From: Nonomuraea wenchangensis
GTDB lineage: Bacteria; Actinomycetota; Actinomycetes; Streptosporangiales; Streptosporangiaceae
Direction of reading: 5' to 3'
Assembly: GCF_900111685.1 (NCBI RefSeq)
Contig: NZ_FOHX01000005.1
Coordinates: 124,001 to 188,000, forward strand
DNA length: 64,000 nt
In this document: piece by piece, positions 26,961 to 34,499 of the stretch
Numbering within the stretch: position 1 is the stretch's first letter
Layout of the letters: every line of letters begins with the position of its first letter
Position numbers and translations under genes: made by a program
Notes under the pieces: generated by a model
What the model saw: only the letters and a program-made list of their open reading frames with translations
The model's database searches: none
What the model was told of the DNA's origin: nothing

Positions 26961-27009
26961 CGGCGCGAGCGGAGCAGGCCGGATCGCCCCGCTCGCGGTG
27001 GCCGCCGGT

Positions 27010-27080
27010 GCTCCGGGGCGTCCGGAGCGCCATGCGGCCGGGGACGGCCGGCGGGGGACGGGACCGAGTCGCCCCCCGCC
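27010..27080 (-). terminator. hairpins downstream of CHRD/DUF3455 gene
   Basis: GGCGGGGG/CCCCCGCC (27050-27057, 27073-27080) directly follows the stop of the CHRD gene, and GCTCCGG/CCGGAGC (27010-27016, 27022-27028) follows further on. Likely terminates the sigma operon. Confidence 0.55.
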
Positions 27081-27085
27081 CGGCC

Positions 27086-28303
27086 TCAGCTCAGAAAGAC
27101 GTAGTCGGCGCCGTAGGGGGCCCTGGCCTCCGTTCCCGGCTCGCAAGGCCCCGGCGGGGCCGTGCCGCCCGTGGTGTTGACCCGCATGATCTGTACGGCC
27201 CGCGCGAGCAGTCCCTCGGCCGCGCCCGCCTGGGCGGCGTCCAGCACCAGCTCGGGGATGACGCCGTCACCGTTCGGCGTCCGGGTGACGACCGAGCCGC
27301 GCACCGCGCTGCCGTCCGGCGCGACCCACTGGGGCGGGCCGCTCCCCGGGGTCACGTACGTGTGCTCGATGCCGCCGCGCAGCGTGGCCGCCACGCCGAG
27401 CTGGACGAAGGCGTACGCGCCCGACGGCTGCTGGGCGCAGGTGTAGATCTGCTCGCCGCGCAGCACGGGCGCGGTGAGCGCGCGCGGATGCGTGACCGGC
27501 CCGCCGCCGAGCCTTCCGCGCACCGGCGGTCCCGACGTCCTCAGCACCGCGTCGTAGCGGGCGGGGGAGGCGGCGATCCGCCGCAGGATCTCCGGCGGGA
27601 CCGGCGTCACCCCCGAGACGCCGGTCACGTTCTCCGGCAGGGCGCCCGCGAACAGGCTCACCGAGGCCGGTCTGGTGACGCCCTCGCGCGCCACCAGACC
27701 GCCGGTCACCGGGCCGGGGACGCCGGACCAGGACGCGGCGTACGCGAGGGCCGCGCCCGCGGGCCGCAGCCACCAGGTCGCCCGTCCGGGCGGGGTCGTC
27801 GCGGCGGCGAGGGTGGCCTGGCCGGGGCCGTTGAGCACGCCGTTCAGGTCGATCGCACGCGACAGGCGGTGCAGGCGGCCGCGGACCGAGCCGCGGGCGT
27901 CGCGCACGCCGGCGTGGAAGGCGGCCGGGTCGGCGAGCAGCGCGGCCACCAGGCCGGGGGCGGCCCGGACCGTGCCGGTCACGCCGCTCATGTGCGCGGG
28001 CAGCGGCCCGGTCAGCAGCCGTAGCCGCTCCTCTCCCGGCGCACCCCTGCCGCCCGCGGCCACCTGGACGTCCACCGGCGCGTCCAGCCGTTCCCAGCGG
28101 GCGGCGAAGGCGATCTCGTCCCCGCTGATCCGCAGCACCACCGTGGCCTGTCCGTCGGGGTCGCCGGGGACGCCCACCTCGTTCGCGCCCCGCAGGCCCG
28201 CCGCGAGATAGACCGGGCCGTCGTCCGCCGAGGCGGGCACCGGAGCGGCCATCAGCGCGGCGGCCAGCACCAGGCAGGAAACGGCTGATCCTCGTAGTGA
28301 CAC
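27086..28303 (-). CDS. secreted CHRD-domain plus DUF3455 protein
   Basis: 405 residues from GTG 28303 (GGGGGC upstream). A Sec signal peptide (about 1-26, ending in PASA-DDG) is followed by two CHRD-like beta domains (LRGANEVGVPGDPDGQATVVL; a second around ATWWLRPAGAALAYAASWSG), then a C-terminal DUF3455 domain (GEQIYTCAQQPSGAYAFVQLG, PQWVAPDGSAVRGSVV). Extracytoplasmic, structural or binding role; no catalytic signature. Last gene of the sigma/anti-sigma operon, 20 bp after the anti-sigma gene, so probably a regulated output or a sensor. Confidence 0.78.
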   Translation of the reverse strand: MSLRGSAVSCLVLAAALMAAPVPASADDGPVYLAAGLRGANEVGVPGDPDGQATVVLRISGDEIAFAARWERLDAPVDVQVAAGGRGAPGEERLRLLTGPLPAHMSGVTGTVRAAPGLVAALLADPAAFHAGVRDARGSVRGRLHRLSRAIDLNGVLNGPGQATLAAATTPPGRATWWLRPAGAALAYAASWSGVPGPVTGGLVAREGVTRPASVSLFAGALPENVTGVSGVTPVPPEILRRIAASPARYDAVLRTSGPPVRGRLGGGPVTHPRALTAPVLRGEQIYTCAQQPSGAYAFVQLGVAATLRGGIEHTYVTPGSGPPQWVAPDGSAVRGSVVTRTPNGDGVIPELVLDAAQAGAAEGLLARAVQIMRVNTTGGTAPPGPCEPGTEARAPYGADYVFLS

Positions 28304-28323
28304 GGACTGCCCCCGTTCGGCGT

Positions 28324-29055
28324 TCAGACCCGGACGGTCAGCAGCCGCTTGCCCGTCGAGGTCACCACCTCGAAGTGGTCGATCTCCTTCAGCGGCGTGG
28401 CGCTGCCGCCGTGCATGTAGAGCGGATCGGGCGAACCCGGCACCCCGTACCCGGCGGTGGGCACGGCCCAGCCGGTCATCACCCGCCGCTCGCCCGCCCG
28501 GCCGACCGAGACCAGCTCGCACTGGAGCGGCCCTTTGACGCCGGCCAGCCTGAGCGCGGCGTGCGTGCCCCAGCCCTTGGACTCCACCACGAGCCCGCCG
28601 GTGACGCCGTCCACGCCCTTGCCCTCGATGGGCCGCCCGTCGGCGTAGAACTGCTCGGCCGGGCCCATGTGGCCGGCGTGACCGGAGTGGTCCTGGGCGA
28701 GCTGGGCGGTGCTGCCACCGGCGAGCTGCGTGCCGACGGTCAGCCCGCCGGCCACCAGGGTGACCGCGGCGGCCATCCCGATGACGAACGTCCCCCTGCG
28801 GGTCCGCCGGTCGGCGGCCCGTTTGCGGCGCACCAGGTCGATGGCGGGACCGACCTCCGGGTCGTCGCCCGGCGGAAACAGGTCGCGCACGGGGCCGAGG
28901 CCGTCCAGCGCGCTGGCGACCCCCGCCAGGTCGGAGAGCTCGGCCCGGCAGCCGCCGCAGTGCAGGAGATGGGTCTCGAACGCCGCTTTGTCCTCCTCTT
29001 CGAGCAGGCCGAGCGCGTACGCGCCCACGTCCGTGTGCTCGACTCCCGTCGTCAT
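28324..29055 (-). CDS. zinc-binding anti-sigma factor (RskA/ZAS type)
   Basis: 243 residues. N-terminal ZAS domain with HLLHCGGC, a single transmembrane helix (about 89-111), then an extracytoplasmic RskA-like domain (LQCELVSVGRAGERRVMTGWAV, EIDHFEVVTSTGKRL). Holds the cognate ECF sigma factor at the membrane until released. A His-rich DHSGHAGHMG stretch after the helix could bind metal. Start overlaps the sigma gene as ATGA. Confidence 0.87.
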   Translation of the reverse strand: MTTGVEHTDVGAYALGLLEEEDKAAFETHLLHCGGCRAELSDLAGVASALDGLGPVRDLFPPGDDPEVGPAIDLVRRKRAADRRTRRGTFVIGMAAAVTLVAGGLTVGTQLAGGSTAQLAQDHSGHAGHMGPAEQFYADGRPIEGKGVDGVTGGLVVESKGWGTHAALRLAGVKGPLQCELVSVGRAGERRVMTGWAVPTAGYGVPGSPDPLYMHGGSATPLKEIDHFEVVTSTGKRLLTVRV

Positions 29056-29663
29056 GCCGTCACCCCCCTCTCCTCAAGCGCGATCCGCAGCGCGCGCACG
29101 GCGTAGTACACGCGGGACTTCACCGTGCCCACCGGGATGCCGAGCGCCGCGGCGGCGTCGTTCACCGACCGGTCCCGCAGGATCGTCTCGTTGAGGATCT
29201 CGCGGTGGGCCGGCGACAGCGCCTTCAGCGCCTCTGACACGACCACCTGGTGCAGCAGTCCCTCCATCTCGTCCGGCACGGGCATGCTCTCCAGCGGCCC
29301 GTCGCCCGACTCCCGCGGGCGGGCGTCCTTACGGCGCCGGTCGTCGATCACGATCCGTCTGGCCACCGTGGCGAGCCAGGGCATCAGCGAGACCGCGTCA
29401 GGATCGAGCCGTTCGGCGCTGCGCCAGGCCCGGATCATGGTCTCCTGCACCACGTCCTCCGCCCATTGCCGATCGCCCGCCGTCAGCCGGATCACGAAGC
29501 CCAGCAGGGGCCCGTGATACTCCCGGTAGAGCGCGGACACGGCCACCTCGTCGTCGGGCACCTCGTGCTCCGGTCGCACACGCCGGATCCAGTGGCGTGC
29601 GCGCGGCTTGCCCTGCGCGGTGGCTCCGTCGGCCGAGGGCGGGGGGTACGTGCTCGTTCGCAT
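29052..29663 (-). CDS. ECF RNA polymerase sigma factor
   Basis: 203 residues. Region 2 AEDVVQETMIRAWRSAERLD and WLATVARRIVIDDRRRK; region 4 SPAHREILNETILRDRSVNDAAAALG, GTVKSRVYYAVRAL. Extended N-terminus of about 45 basic residues. GGGGAG ribosome-binding site precedes the ATG. Operon order sigma, anti-sigma, CHRD protein. Resembles the SigL/SigK-RskA arrangement of surface-stress response. Confidence 0.9.
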   Translation of the reverse strand: MRTSTYPPPSADGATAQGKPRARHWIRRVRPEHEVPDDEVAVSALYREYHGPLLGFVIRLTAGDRQWAEDVVQETMIRAWRSAERLDPDAVSLMPWLATVARRIVIDDRRRKDARPRESGDGPLESMPVPDEMEGLLHQVVVSEALKALSPAHREILNETILRDRSVNDAAAALGIPVGTVKSRVYYAVRALRIALEERGVTA

Positions 29664-29746
29664 GTGCTCCCCTTTCTCGTGTCCGTCGCGAGGAGGTACG
29701 GGGAGCCGGCCTGGCGCGGTTCAACGAAACGCCAGACCAAAAAGGT

Positions 29747-29775
29747 TTGCCCGCGGGGAGCGGGATGCGTAGAGT
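29747..29775 (+). promoter_or_regulatory. promoter of uORF-rsgA transcript
   Basis: TTGCCC (29747-29752), 17-bp spacer, TAGAGT (29770-29775). Predicted mRNA leader to rsgA is about 130 nt and contains the upstream ORF at 29809. Confidence 0.6.
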
Positions 29776-29808
29776 CGTGCCGGTCGAACGATCGAGGAGG
29801 TGAGGACC

Positions 29809-29862
29809 ATGCGGGTCGTCCTGTTCAGCGTTCCGTCAGTCCACCTCCGGGTGCGCGGCTGA
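29809..29862 (+). CDS. 17-residue upstream ORF in the rsgA leader
   Basis: ATG 29809 to TGA 29860-29862 encodes MRVVLFSVPSVHLRVRG. It is preceded by AGGAGGTGAGG, an almost perfect anti-16S match, much stronger than any RBS of the downstream gene. A pyrimidine tract (29874-29891) and AAAAAGG follow before rsgA. A regulatory leader peptide is plausible; no homolog is known to me. Confidence 0.5.
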   Translation: MRVVLFSVPSVHLRVRG

Positions 29863-29913
29863 CGCCGCCCCGGCTCTTCTCTTCCTTCTTCGATCAAAAA
29901 GGTTTTCACTCCA

Positions 29914-31014
29914 GTGTCTTCTTTTGACCTTTCCCTGCTCGGCTGGACCGATTCGCGCGCCGCCGAGCTGCCCACCGACACCGTCCCGGCCCGCGTGGCC
30001 CGCGTCGACCGCGGCGCCGCCGAGGTGATCGCGGCCGACGGCCAGCACCACGTCCGCTACTCCGCGCCCGTACGCCGGGCCTCGGCCGCCGACCCGGTCG
30101 CGCTGCCCTGCGTCGGCGACTGGGTGGCGCTGCGGCTGCTGCCCGAGGGCCGCTACGAGCTGGACGCGGTGCTGCCGCGCAGCACGGCCTTCGTCCGTGG
30201 CGGCGTGAGCCGCGACTCGATCGGCGGCCTGTCCGGCGACGGCCAGGGCCAGGTGCTCGCCGCCAACGTGGACGTGGTCTTCGTCGCCGAGCCGTCCATG
30301 CACTCCACCGACTTCGCCGATCTCGGCCGCATCGAGCGGCTGGTCGCGCTCGCCTGGGAGTCCGGCGGCACGCCGGTCGTGCTCGTCACGAAGTCCGACC
30401 TGTTCGACGACGGCCTGGACGACCTGATCGCCGACGTCCGCACGGCCGCGCCCGGCGTGGACGTGCACGCCGTCTCGTCGCTGCGCGGCGAGGGGGTCGA
30501 GCTGGCGGGGGCCTACCTCGGCGGTTCCCGCACGGCGGTCATCCTCGGCCCGTCAGGGGCCGGCAAGTCCACCCTGGTCAACGCGCTGGCCGGCACGGAG
30601 GTCATGGAGACCCAGCAGGTGCGCGCCGCCGACGGGCGCGGCCGGCACACCACCGTGCACCGGGAGCTGATCCCGCTGGCGGGCGGCGGCATCGTCATCG
30701 ACACGCCGGGCATCCGCAGGATCGGCCTGTACGACATGAACCAGGGCGTCGACCTCGTCTTCTCCGACATCGAGGCGCTGGCCGACCGGTGCAGGTTCGG
30801 CGACTGCGGGCACGACGGCGAGCCGGGCTGCGCGGTGCTGGCCGCCCTGGAGAGCGGCGAGCTGCCGGAGCGGCGCCTGGAGAGCTGGCGCAAGCTGCAG
30901 CGGGAGGCGGCCTGGATGGCGTCCAGGACGGACGCGCGGCTGCGCAAGGAGCAGCAGAACAAGTGGAAGCTGATCACGAAGGAGATGCGCCGCTCGGGCC
31001 GTAGCCGCCCCTGA
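29914..31014 (+). CDS. rsgA: ribosome small subunit-dependent GTPase A
   Basis: 366 residues from GTG 29914. Circularly permuted GTPase order: TKSD (G4) comes before GPSGAGKS (G1) and DTPGIR (G3). OB-fold at the N-terminus (VARVDRGAAEVIAADGQHHV) and a C-terminal zinc knuckle CRFGDCGHDGEPGC. Matures the 30S subunit. Its own ribosome-binding site is weak, and the strong-RBS upstream ORF suggests translational regulation. Confidence 0.93.
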   Translation: MSSFDLSLLGWTDSRAAELPTDTVPARVARVDRGAAEVIAADGQHHVRYSAPVRRASAADPVALPCVGDWVALRLLPEGRYELDAVLPRSTAFVRGGVSRDSIGGLSGDGQGQVLAANVDVVFVAEPSMHSTDFADLGRIERLVALAWESGGTPVVLVTKSDLFDDGLDDLIADVRTAAPGVDVHAVSSLRGEGVELAGAYLGGSRTAVILGPSGAGKSTLVNALAGTEVMETQQVRAADGRGRHTTVHRELIPLAGGGIVIDTPGIRRIGLYDMNQGVDLVFSDIEALADRCRFGDCGHDGEPGCAVLAALESGELPERRLESWRKLQREAAWMASRTDARLRKEQQNKWKLITKEMRRSGRSRP

Positions 31015-31030
31015 CCCCGATGTCCCGCCG

Positions 31031-31060
31031 CCCCCCCGGCCGTGACCTGGGCCGGAGGGG
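31031..31060 (+). terminator. hairpin terminator after rsgA
   Basis: CCCCCCCGGCC (31031-31041) pairs with GGCCGGAGGGG (31050-31060) with one mismatch, 8-nt loop, 16 bp after the rsgA stop. Confidence 0.6.
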
Positions 31061-31093
31061 CGAGGGACGGGGTCGGATGGGTAGGCAGAGAGC

Positions 31094-31720
31094 ATGGAGC
31101 TCTTCGCGGACCGGGCCGAGGCCGGCAGGCGCCTGGCCGAGCGGCTGCTGGACGCCCACGATCCCGTGGTGCTGGCGCTGCCGCGCGGCGGCGTGGCGGT
31201 GGCGGCGCCCATCGCGCGCCGGCTCGGCGTGCCTCTCGACGTGCTCGTCACCAGGAAGATCGGTTATCCGCAGCAGCCCGAGCTGGGAGTCGGCGCCGTC
31301 GCCGAGGGCGGTGAGCCGGTGTTCGACCGGACCTTGCTGCGCCGGCTCGGCATGACGCCCGAGTCGGTCGCGGACGTGGTGGAGCAGGAGCGGCGCGAGC
31401 TGGCCCGCCGGGTGCGCGTCTACCGGGGCGACCGGCCGCTGCCCGCGCTGGCGGGCCGCGAGGTGATCGTCGTGGACGACGGCCTGGCCACCGGCGGTAC
31501 GGCTCGGGCGGCGCTGCGGGCGGTGGCCGCGGCCGGGCCCGCGAGGGTGACGCTGGCGGTGCCGGTGGGGGCGCTCGGCACGGTGGAGTCGTTGCGCCAC
31601 GAGGCCGACGAGGTGGTGGCGCTGCTCACGCCGGTGGACTTCCGCGCGGTCGGCCAGTGGTACGTGCACTTCGAGCAGCTCAGCGACGCCGACGTGCTGG
31701 ACCTGCTGGGACAGGTCTGA
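31094..31720 (+). CDS. phosphoribosyltransferase-domain protein
   Basis: 208 residues. PRPP-binding signature VIVVDDGLATGGTARA; N-terminal MELFADRAEAGRRLAERL and VLALPRGGVAVAAPIA are typical of stand-alone actinobacterial phosphoribosyltransferase-like proteins whose substrate is unknown. No hydrolase fusion. GAGAG precedes the ATG. Confidence 0.85.
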   Translation: MELFADRAEAGRRLAERLLDAHDPVVLALPRGGVAVAAPIARRLGVPLDVLVTRKIGYPQQPELGVGAVAEGGEPVFDRTLLRRLGMTPESVADVVEQERRELARRVRVYRGDRPLPALAGREVIVVDDGLATGGTARAALRAVAAAGPARVTLAVPVGALGTVESLRHEADEVVALLTPVDFRAVGQWYVHFEQLSDADVLDLLGQV

Positions 31721-31747
31721 GCAGGGACCTGAGCAGGGCCGCGTGCT

Positions 31748-32221
31748 TCAGTTGGCGAGCACGGCCCAGACGAGCTTGCGGCTGGCGCCGGTCGTGAGCC
31801 AGCCCCAGCCGCTGCAGAGGGCGTCGACCAGCCGCAGCCCCCGCCCGAACTCGGAGAACACGTCGGGCGCGGCGGCCACCGGCACGGTGCGGCTGTGGTC
31901 GGTGACGACGCAGGCGAGCTCGGGGCCGTGGGTCAGCAGCCGGAGCTGGGCGGCGCCGCCGCCGTGCCGGATCGCGTTGGTCACGAGCTCGGAGACCACG
32001 AGCTGACACTCGAAGGCGATGTCGCCGACGCCCCACGAGCCCAGCGTCCGGTCGACGAAGCGGCGGGCGGTGGCGACGCAGGCGGGCTCCAGCGCCGTCC
32101 GTTCGTGAAAGGGGAAGACAGCGTCACACTCACCGGCGAGGCCGTCCACCAAGATGGAGAACAGCCAGCCAGGAGGCCGGGAACCGATGGCGGCTTGCGG
32201 CCGAGCGTCGAAAGTCGTCAT
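31748..32221 (-). CDS. SpoIIAB/RsbW-like ATP-binding regulatory kinase
   Basis: 157 residues from ATG 32221 (GGGGG 6 nt upstream; a longer frame starts at 32260). GHKL ATPase: N-box ELVTNAIRHG, G1 box DHSRTVP and G2 box GRGLRLVDAL. Family members phosphorylate or sequester partner proteins. Divergent from the Xre/DUF397 pair, a conserved triad in filamentous actinomycetes near developmental regulators of the WhiJ/BldB type. A role in that switch is inferred. Confidence 0.82.
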   Translation of the reverse strand: MTTFDARPQAAIGSRPPGWLFSILVDGLAGECDAVFPFHERTALEPACVATARRFVDRTLGSWGVGDIAFECQLVVSELVTNAIRHGGGAAQLRLLTHGPELACVVTDHSRTVPVAAAPDVFSEFGRGLRLVDALCSGWGWLTTGASRKLVWAVLAN

Positions 32222-32296
32222 TCTGGCCCCCGAAGCGCGGTCTGGTGATCCAATGCCCATCTTTACGGGGAGCGCTTACCAATGCAAGACTTTTCG

Positions 32297-32333
32297 TAGT
32301 TTACGGATGCTATCGCATCTGCACGTGCAGATG
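32297..32333 (+). promoter_or_regulatory. promoter and 18-bp palindromic operator of the Xre gene
   Basis: -10 TAGTTT (32297-32302), then the perfect palindrome CATCTGCACGTGCAGATG (32316-32333) starting 14 bp after the -10, around +7 to +24. A second small dyad GATGC-TATC-GCATC (32306-32319) overlaps it. Confidence 0.7.
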
Positions 32334-32349
32334 ATCTAGGAGCGGTACG

Positions 32350-33228
32350 GTGAGCGCAGAGAGCGCGGAGGGGAAGCTTCTCAGCTATGCGCCGGGGAGC
32401 CCGACGGTGCTGCGGATCCTCCTAGGAACCCAGCTTCGCCGGCTCCGTACGCAGAAGGGTATCTCGCGAGAGGACGCCGGGTACTCGATTCGCGCTTCTC
32501 ACGCCAAGATCAGCCGGCTGGAGCTCGGTCAGGTGAGCTTCAAGCAGCGTGACGTGGCCGACCTGCTCACCTTGTACGGCGTCACCGACCCCGGCGAGCG
32601 GCAGCAGCTCCTCGACCTCGCCAAGCAGGCCAACGCCCCGGGCTGGTGGCACAAGTACGGCGACGTGCTGCCCGCGTGGTTCGAGGTCTACATCGGCCTG
32701 GAGGGCGCCGCGTCGAGCATCCGCACCTACGAGAACCAGTTCGTCCCCGGTCTGCTGCAGACCGCCGGCTACGCGAGGGCGGTCATCGAGCTCGCCCACG
32801 AGAAGGCGACGAGGGCCGAGCTGGACCGCCGGGTCGCGCTGCGCACCACCCGGCAGCAAAGGCTGGAGAGCGGCCTGACCCTGTGGGCGGTCATCGACGA
32901 GGCGGTGGTGCGGCGCACGCTCGGCGGCCCCGACACCATGCGGGCCCAGATCGCGCACCTGCTGGACGTCACGGCCGAGCGCAACATCACCGTCCAGGTC
33001 ATGCCGTTCGACCGGGGCGGGCACGCGGCGGCGGGCGGGCCGTTCAGCATCCTGCGCTTCCCGGAGCGGGAGCTGCCCGACGTGGTCTACATGGAGCAGC
33101 TCACCAGCGCCCTCTATCTGGACAAACCGGCCGACTCCGACCACTACATGGAGGTCATGGACAGGCTGAGCGTCCAGGCGGAGACTCCGAAGGAGACGCG
33201 CCGCTTCCTGGAACGTCTCATTTCATGA
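32350..33228 (+). CDS. Xre-type regulator with DUF5753 (WhiJ/Scr1-like)
   Basis: 292 residues. N-terminal helix-turn-helix (LLGTQLRRLRTQKGISREDAG, IRASHAKISRLELGQ), then DUF5753 (WFEVYIGLEGAASSIRTYEN, VPGLLQTAGYARAV, ITVQVMPFDRGGHAAAGGPFS). Such proteins pair with DUF397 proteins and act as toxin-antitoxin-like or developmental repressors. Palindromes before both this gene and the DUF397 gene suggest autoregulation. Confidence 0.9.
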   Translation: MSAESAEGKLLSYAPGSPTVLRILLGTQLRRLRTQKGISREDAGYSIRASHAKISRLELGQVSFKQRDVADLLTLYGVTDPGERQQLLDLAKQANAPGWWHKYGDVLPAWFEVYIGLEGAASSIRTYENQFVPGLLQTAGYARAVIELAHEKATRAELDRRVALRTTRQQRLESGLTLWAVIDEAVVRRTLGGPDTMRAQIAHLLDVTAERNITVQVMPFDRGGHAAAGGPFSILRFPERELPDVVYMEQLTSALYLDKPADSDHYMEVMDRLSVQAETPKETRRFLERLIS

Positions 33229-33303
33229 CCTGCTGATATCCCTGTGATCCACTCCATACCCGGAATTTTGGTCGTCCGGTATATGGAGGTCTTCGTGCTG
33301 CCG

Positions 33304-33340
33304 TATTGTCCTTTCGCAAACGCGGATGCACGTGCATCCG
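33304..33340 (+). promoter_or_regulatory. promoter and 18-bp palindromic operator of the DUF397 gene
   Basis: -10 TATTGT (33304-33309), then the perfect palindrome CGGATGCACGTGCATCCG (33323-33340), again starting 14 bp after the -10. It shares the TGCACGTGCA core with the operator at 32316. Confidence 0.7.
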
Positions 33341-33363
33341 TAAGATCGCGAGGAGCTGCCCCC

Positions 33364-33597
33364 ATGCACGAGTTCCGGAACGGAACCCCCGCCGGCCGCC
33401 TTCCCGTCGTCTGGCGCAAGAGCAAGCGGAGCAACCCCAACGGCAACTGCGTCGAGGTGGCGACCCTGCCCAACGGGGAGATCGCCATGCGCAACTCACG
33501 CTTTCCCGAAGGGCCGGCCCTGGTCTACACGCCCGCGGAGATCGCCGCGTTCGTCCTCGGGGCCAAGGACGGGGAGTTCGACGACCTCATCGTGTGA
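33364..33597 (+). CDS. DUF397 protein, partner of the Xre regulator
   Basis: 77 residues from ATG 33364 with CGAGGAG ribosome-binding site. DUF397 family: WRKSKRSNPNGNCVEVA, GEIAMRNSRFPEGPALVYTPAEIAAFVLGAKDGEFDDL. DUF397 proteins bind and modulate the neighbouring DUF5753 Xre regulator. The frame remains open upstream to 33244, but the RBS and family length fix this start. Confidence 0.9.
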   Translation: MHEFRNGTPAGRLPVVWRKSKRSNPNGNCVEVATLPNGEIAMRNSRFPEGPALVYTPAEIAAFVLGAKDGEFDDLIV

Positions 33598-33630
33598 GGT
33601 CGTCGCCATCTCCCCGGGGCGGGGCGCCGG

Positions 33631-34272
33631 TCAGTCCCGGGGCGCGCTGTACCAGCGCCACTCGGTAAGGCGCGGGCGTCCCGGGAGCTCGGCGCGTCCC
33701 GTCGCCCACAACAGCGCCGGCCACGGCTCGGCGTCCTCGGGGACGTCGGGGAAGAGCCGGTCAAGCACCCGCGCGCACACCTCCGCGGGCGGCTCCCACG
33801 TCAGGCCGAGGCCCTCGGCCAGGTCATGGGTGTGCACGAGCGTCTCCACGAGCCCCATAGCGGCGAAGCCCTCGGGATCGGCGTCGCCGAACCCGTGATG
33901 GGCGAGCACATCCGGCGGCGCGGTGCGCACCATCGCGGCCAGCAGCGCGCCGCACGCCTCCACCACCTGCAGCAGCCCTTCGGGCCCCGCCTCGGGCCGG
34001 GTGCGGATGGTCTCCACGGGCGCGCCCTCCCTGCGGGCATTCACCGCGAAGGGGACGTAGTCGTCCAGCGGCGGGCGTCGCGGGCCGAGCTGCGCCGCGT
34101 AGGCGAACAGGTCGTCGGCCAGGTGGTCGGCGGTCTCGCGGCACGTCCACTCCAGCGAGCCCGCCCTGTCCTCCCACGCGCCCGCGGGCGCGCCGGCGAG
34201 CAGATCGACGGCCAGATGGACGACCCGCAGCAGGTCGTCGGCCGTCACAGGAGCCCGATTCGTCCGTGCCAT
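33631..34272 (-). CDS. MDMPI/DinB-fold maleylpyruvate isomerase-like protein
   Basis: 213 residues from ATG 34272. DinB-like bundle: LEWTCRETADHLADDLFAYA carries the first metal His, and VETLVHTHDLAEGLGL the second pair. Third member of this superfamily in the window. Substrate unknown, probably thiol-linked. A perfect 46-bp palindrome begins 15 bp upstream of its start. Confidence 0.75.
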   Translation of the reverse strand: MARTNRAPVTADDLLRVVHLAVDLLAGAPAGAWEDRAGSLEWTCRETADHLADDLFAYAAQLGPRRPPLDDYVPFAVNARREGAPVETIRTRPEAGPEGLLQVVEACGALLAAMVRTAPPDVLAHHGFGDADPEGFAAMGLVETLVHTHDLAEGLGLTWEPPAEVCARVLDRLFPDVPEDAEPWPALLWATGRAELPGRPRLTEWRWYSAPRD

Positions 34273-34286
34273 GCCGGGCACTCTAA

Positions 34287-34332
34287 CGCGAGCGGCCGGT
34301 GACCCCCGATCGGGGGTCACCGGCCGCTCGCG
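34287..34332. repeat. perfect 46-bp palindrome without spacer
   Basis: Left arm CGCGAGCGGCCGGTGACC... (34287-34309) and right arm 34310-34332 are exact reverse complements, 23 bp each, centred on CCGATCGG. It may be a bidirectional terminator/insulator or a cruciform-forming site. Confidence 0.85.
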
Positions 34333-34349
34333 CGTTCAGGTGCCGAAGA

Positions 34350-34499
34350 CGAGGAGAACCCGAGCGCTCGACAGCCTGTGGGGGAGGCCGGGCATCGGGT
34401 TCCTCGTGGTTCGTGTGCGCCTGATCAGGCAGTTGCCCCGACCGGGTTCGCCAGAGCCTGGTCGTGGGGCGCCAGGCTCCGGTTCATCGGGACAACTGC
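34350..34499. other. cluster of inverted repeats, possible structured RNA
   Basis: Three further dyads lie downstream of whiB: ACGAGGA(GA)ACCCGA with TCGGGTTCCTCGT (34349-34363, 34395-34407); GCAGTTGCCCCGA with TCGGGACAACTGC (34429-34441, 34487-34499, one mismatch); and inside the latter GAGCCTGG with CCAGGCTC (34454-34461, 34472-34479). No coding sequence recognised in 34273-34537. Confidence 0.5.
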
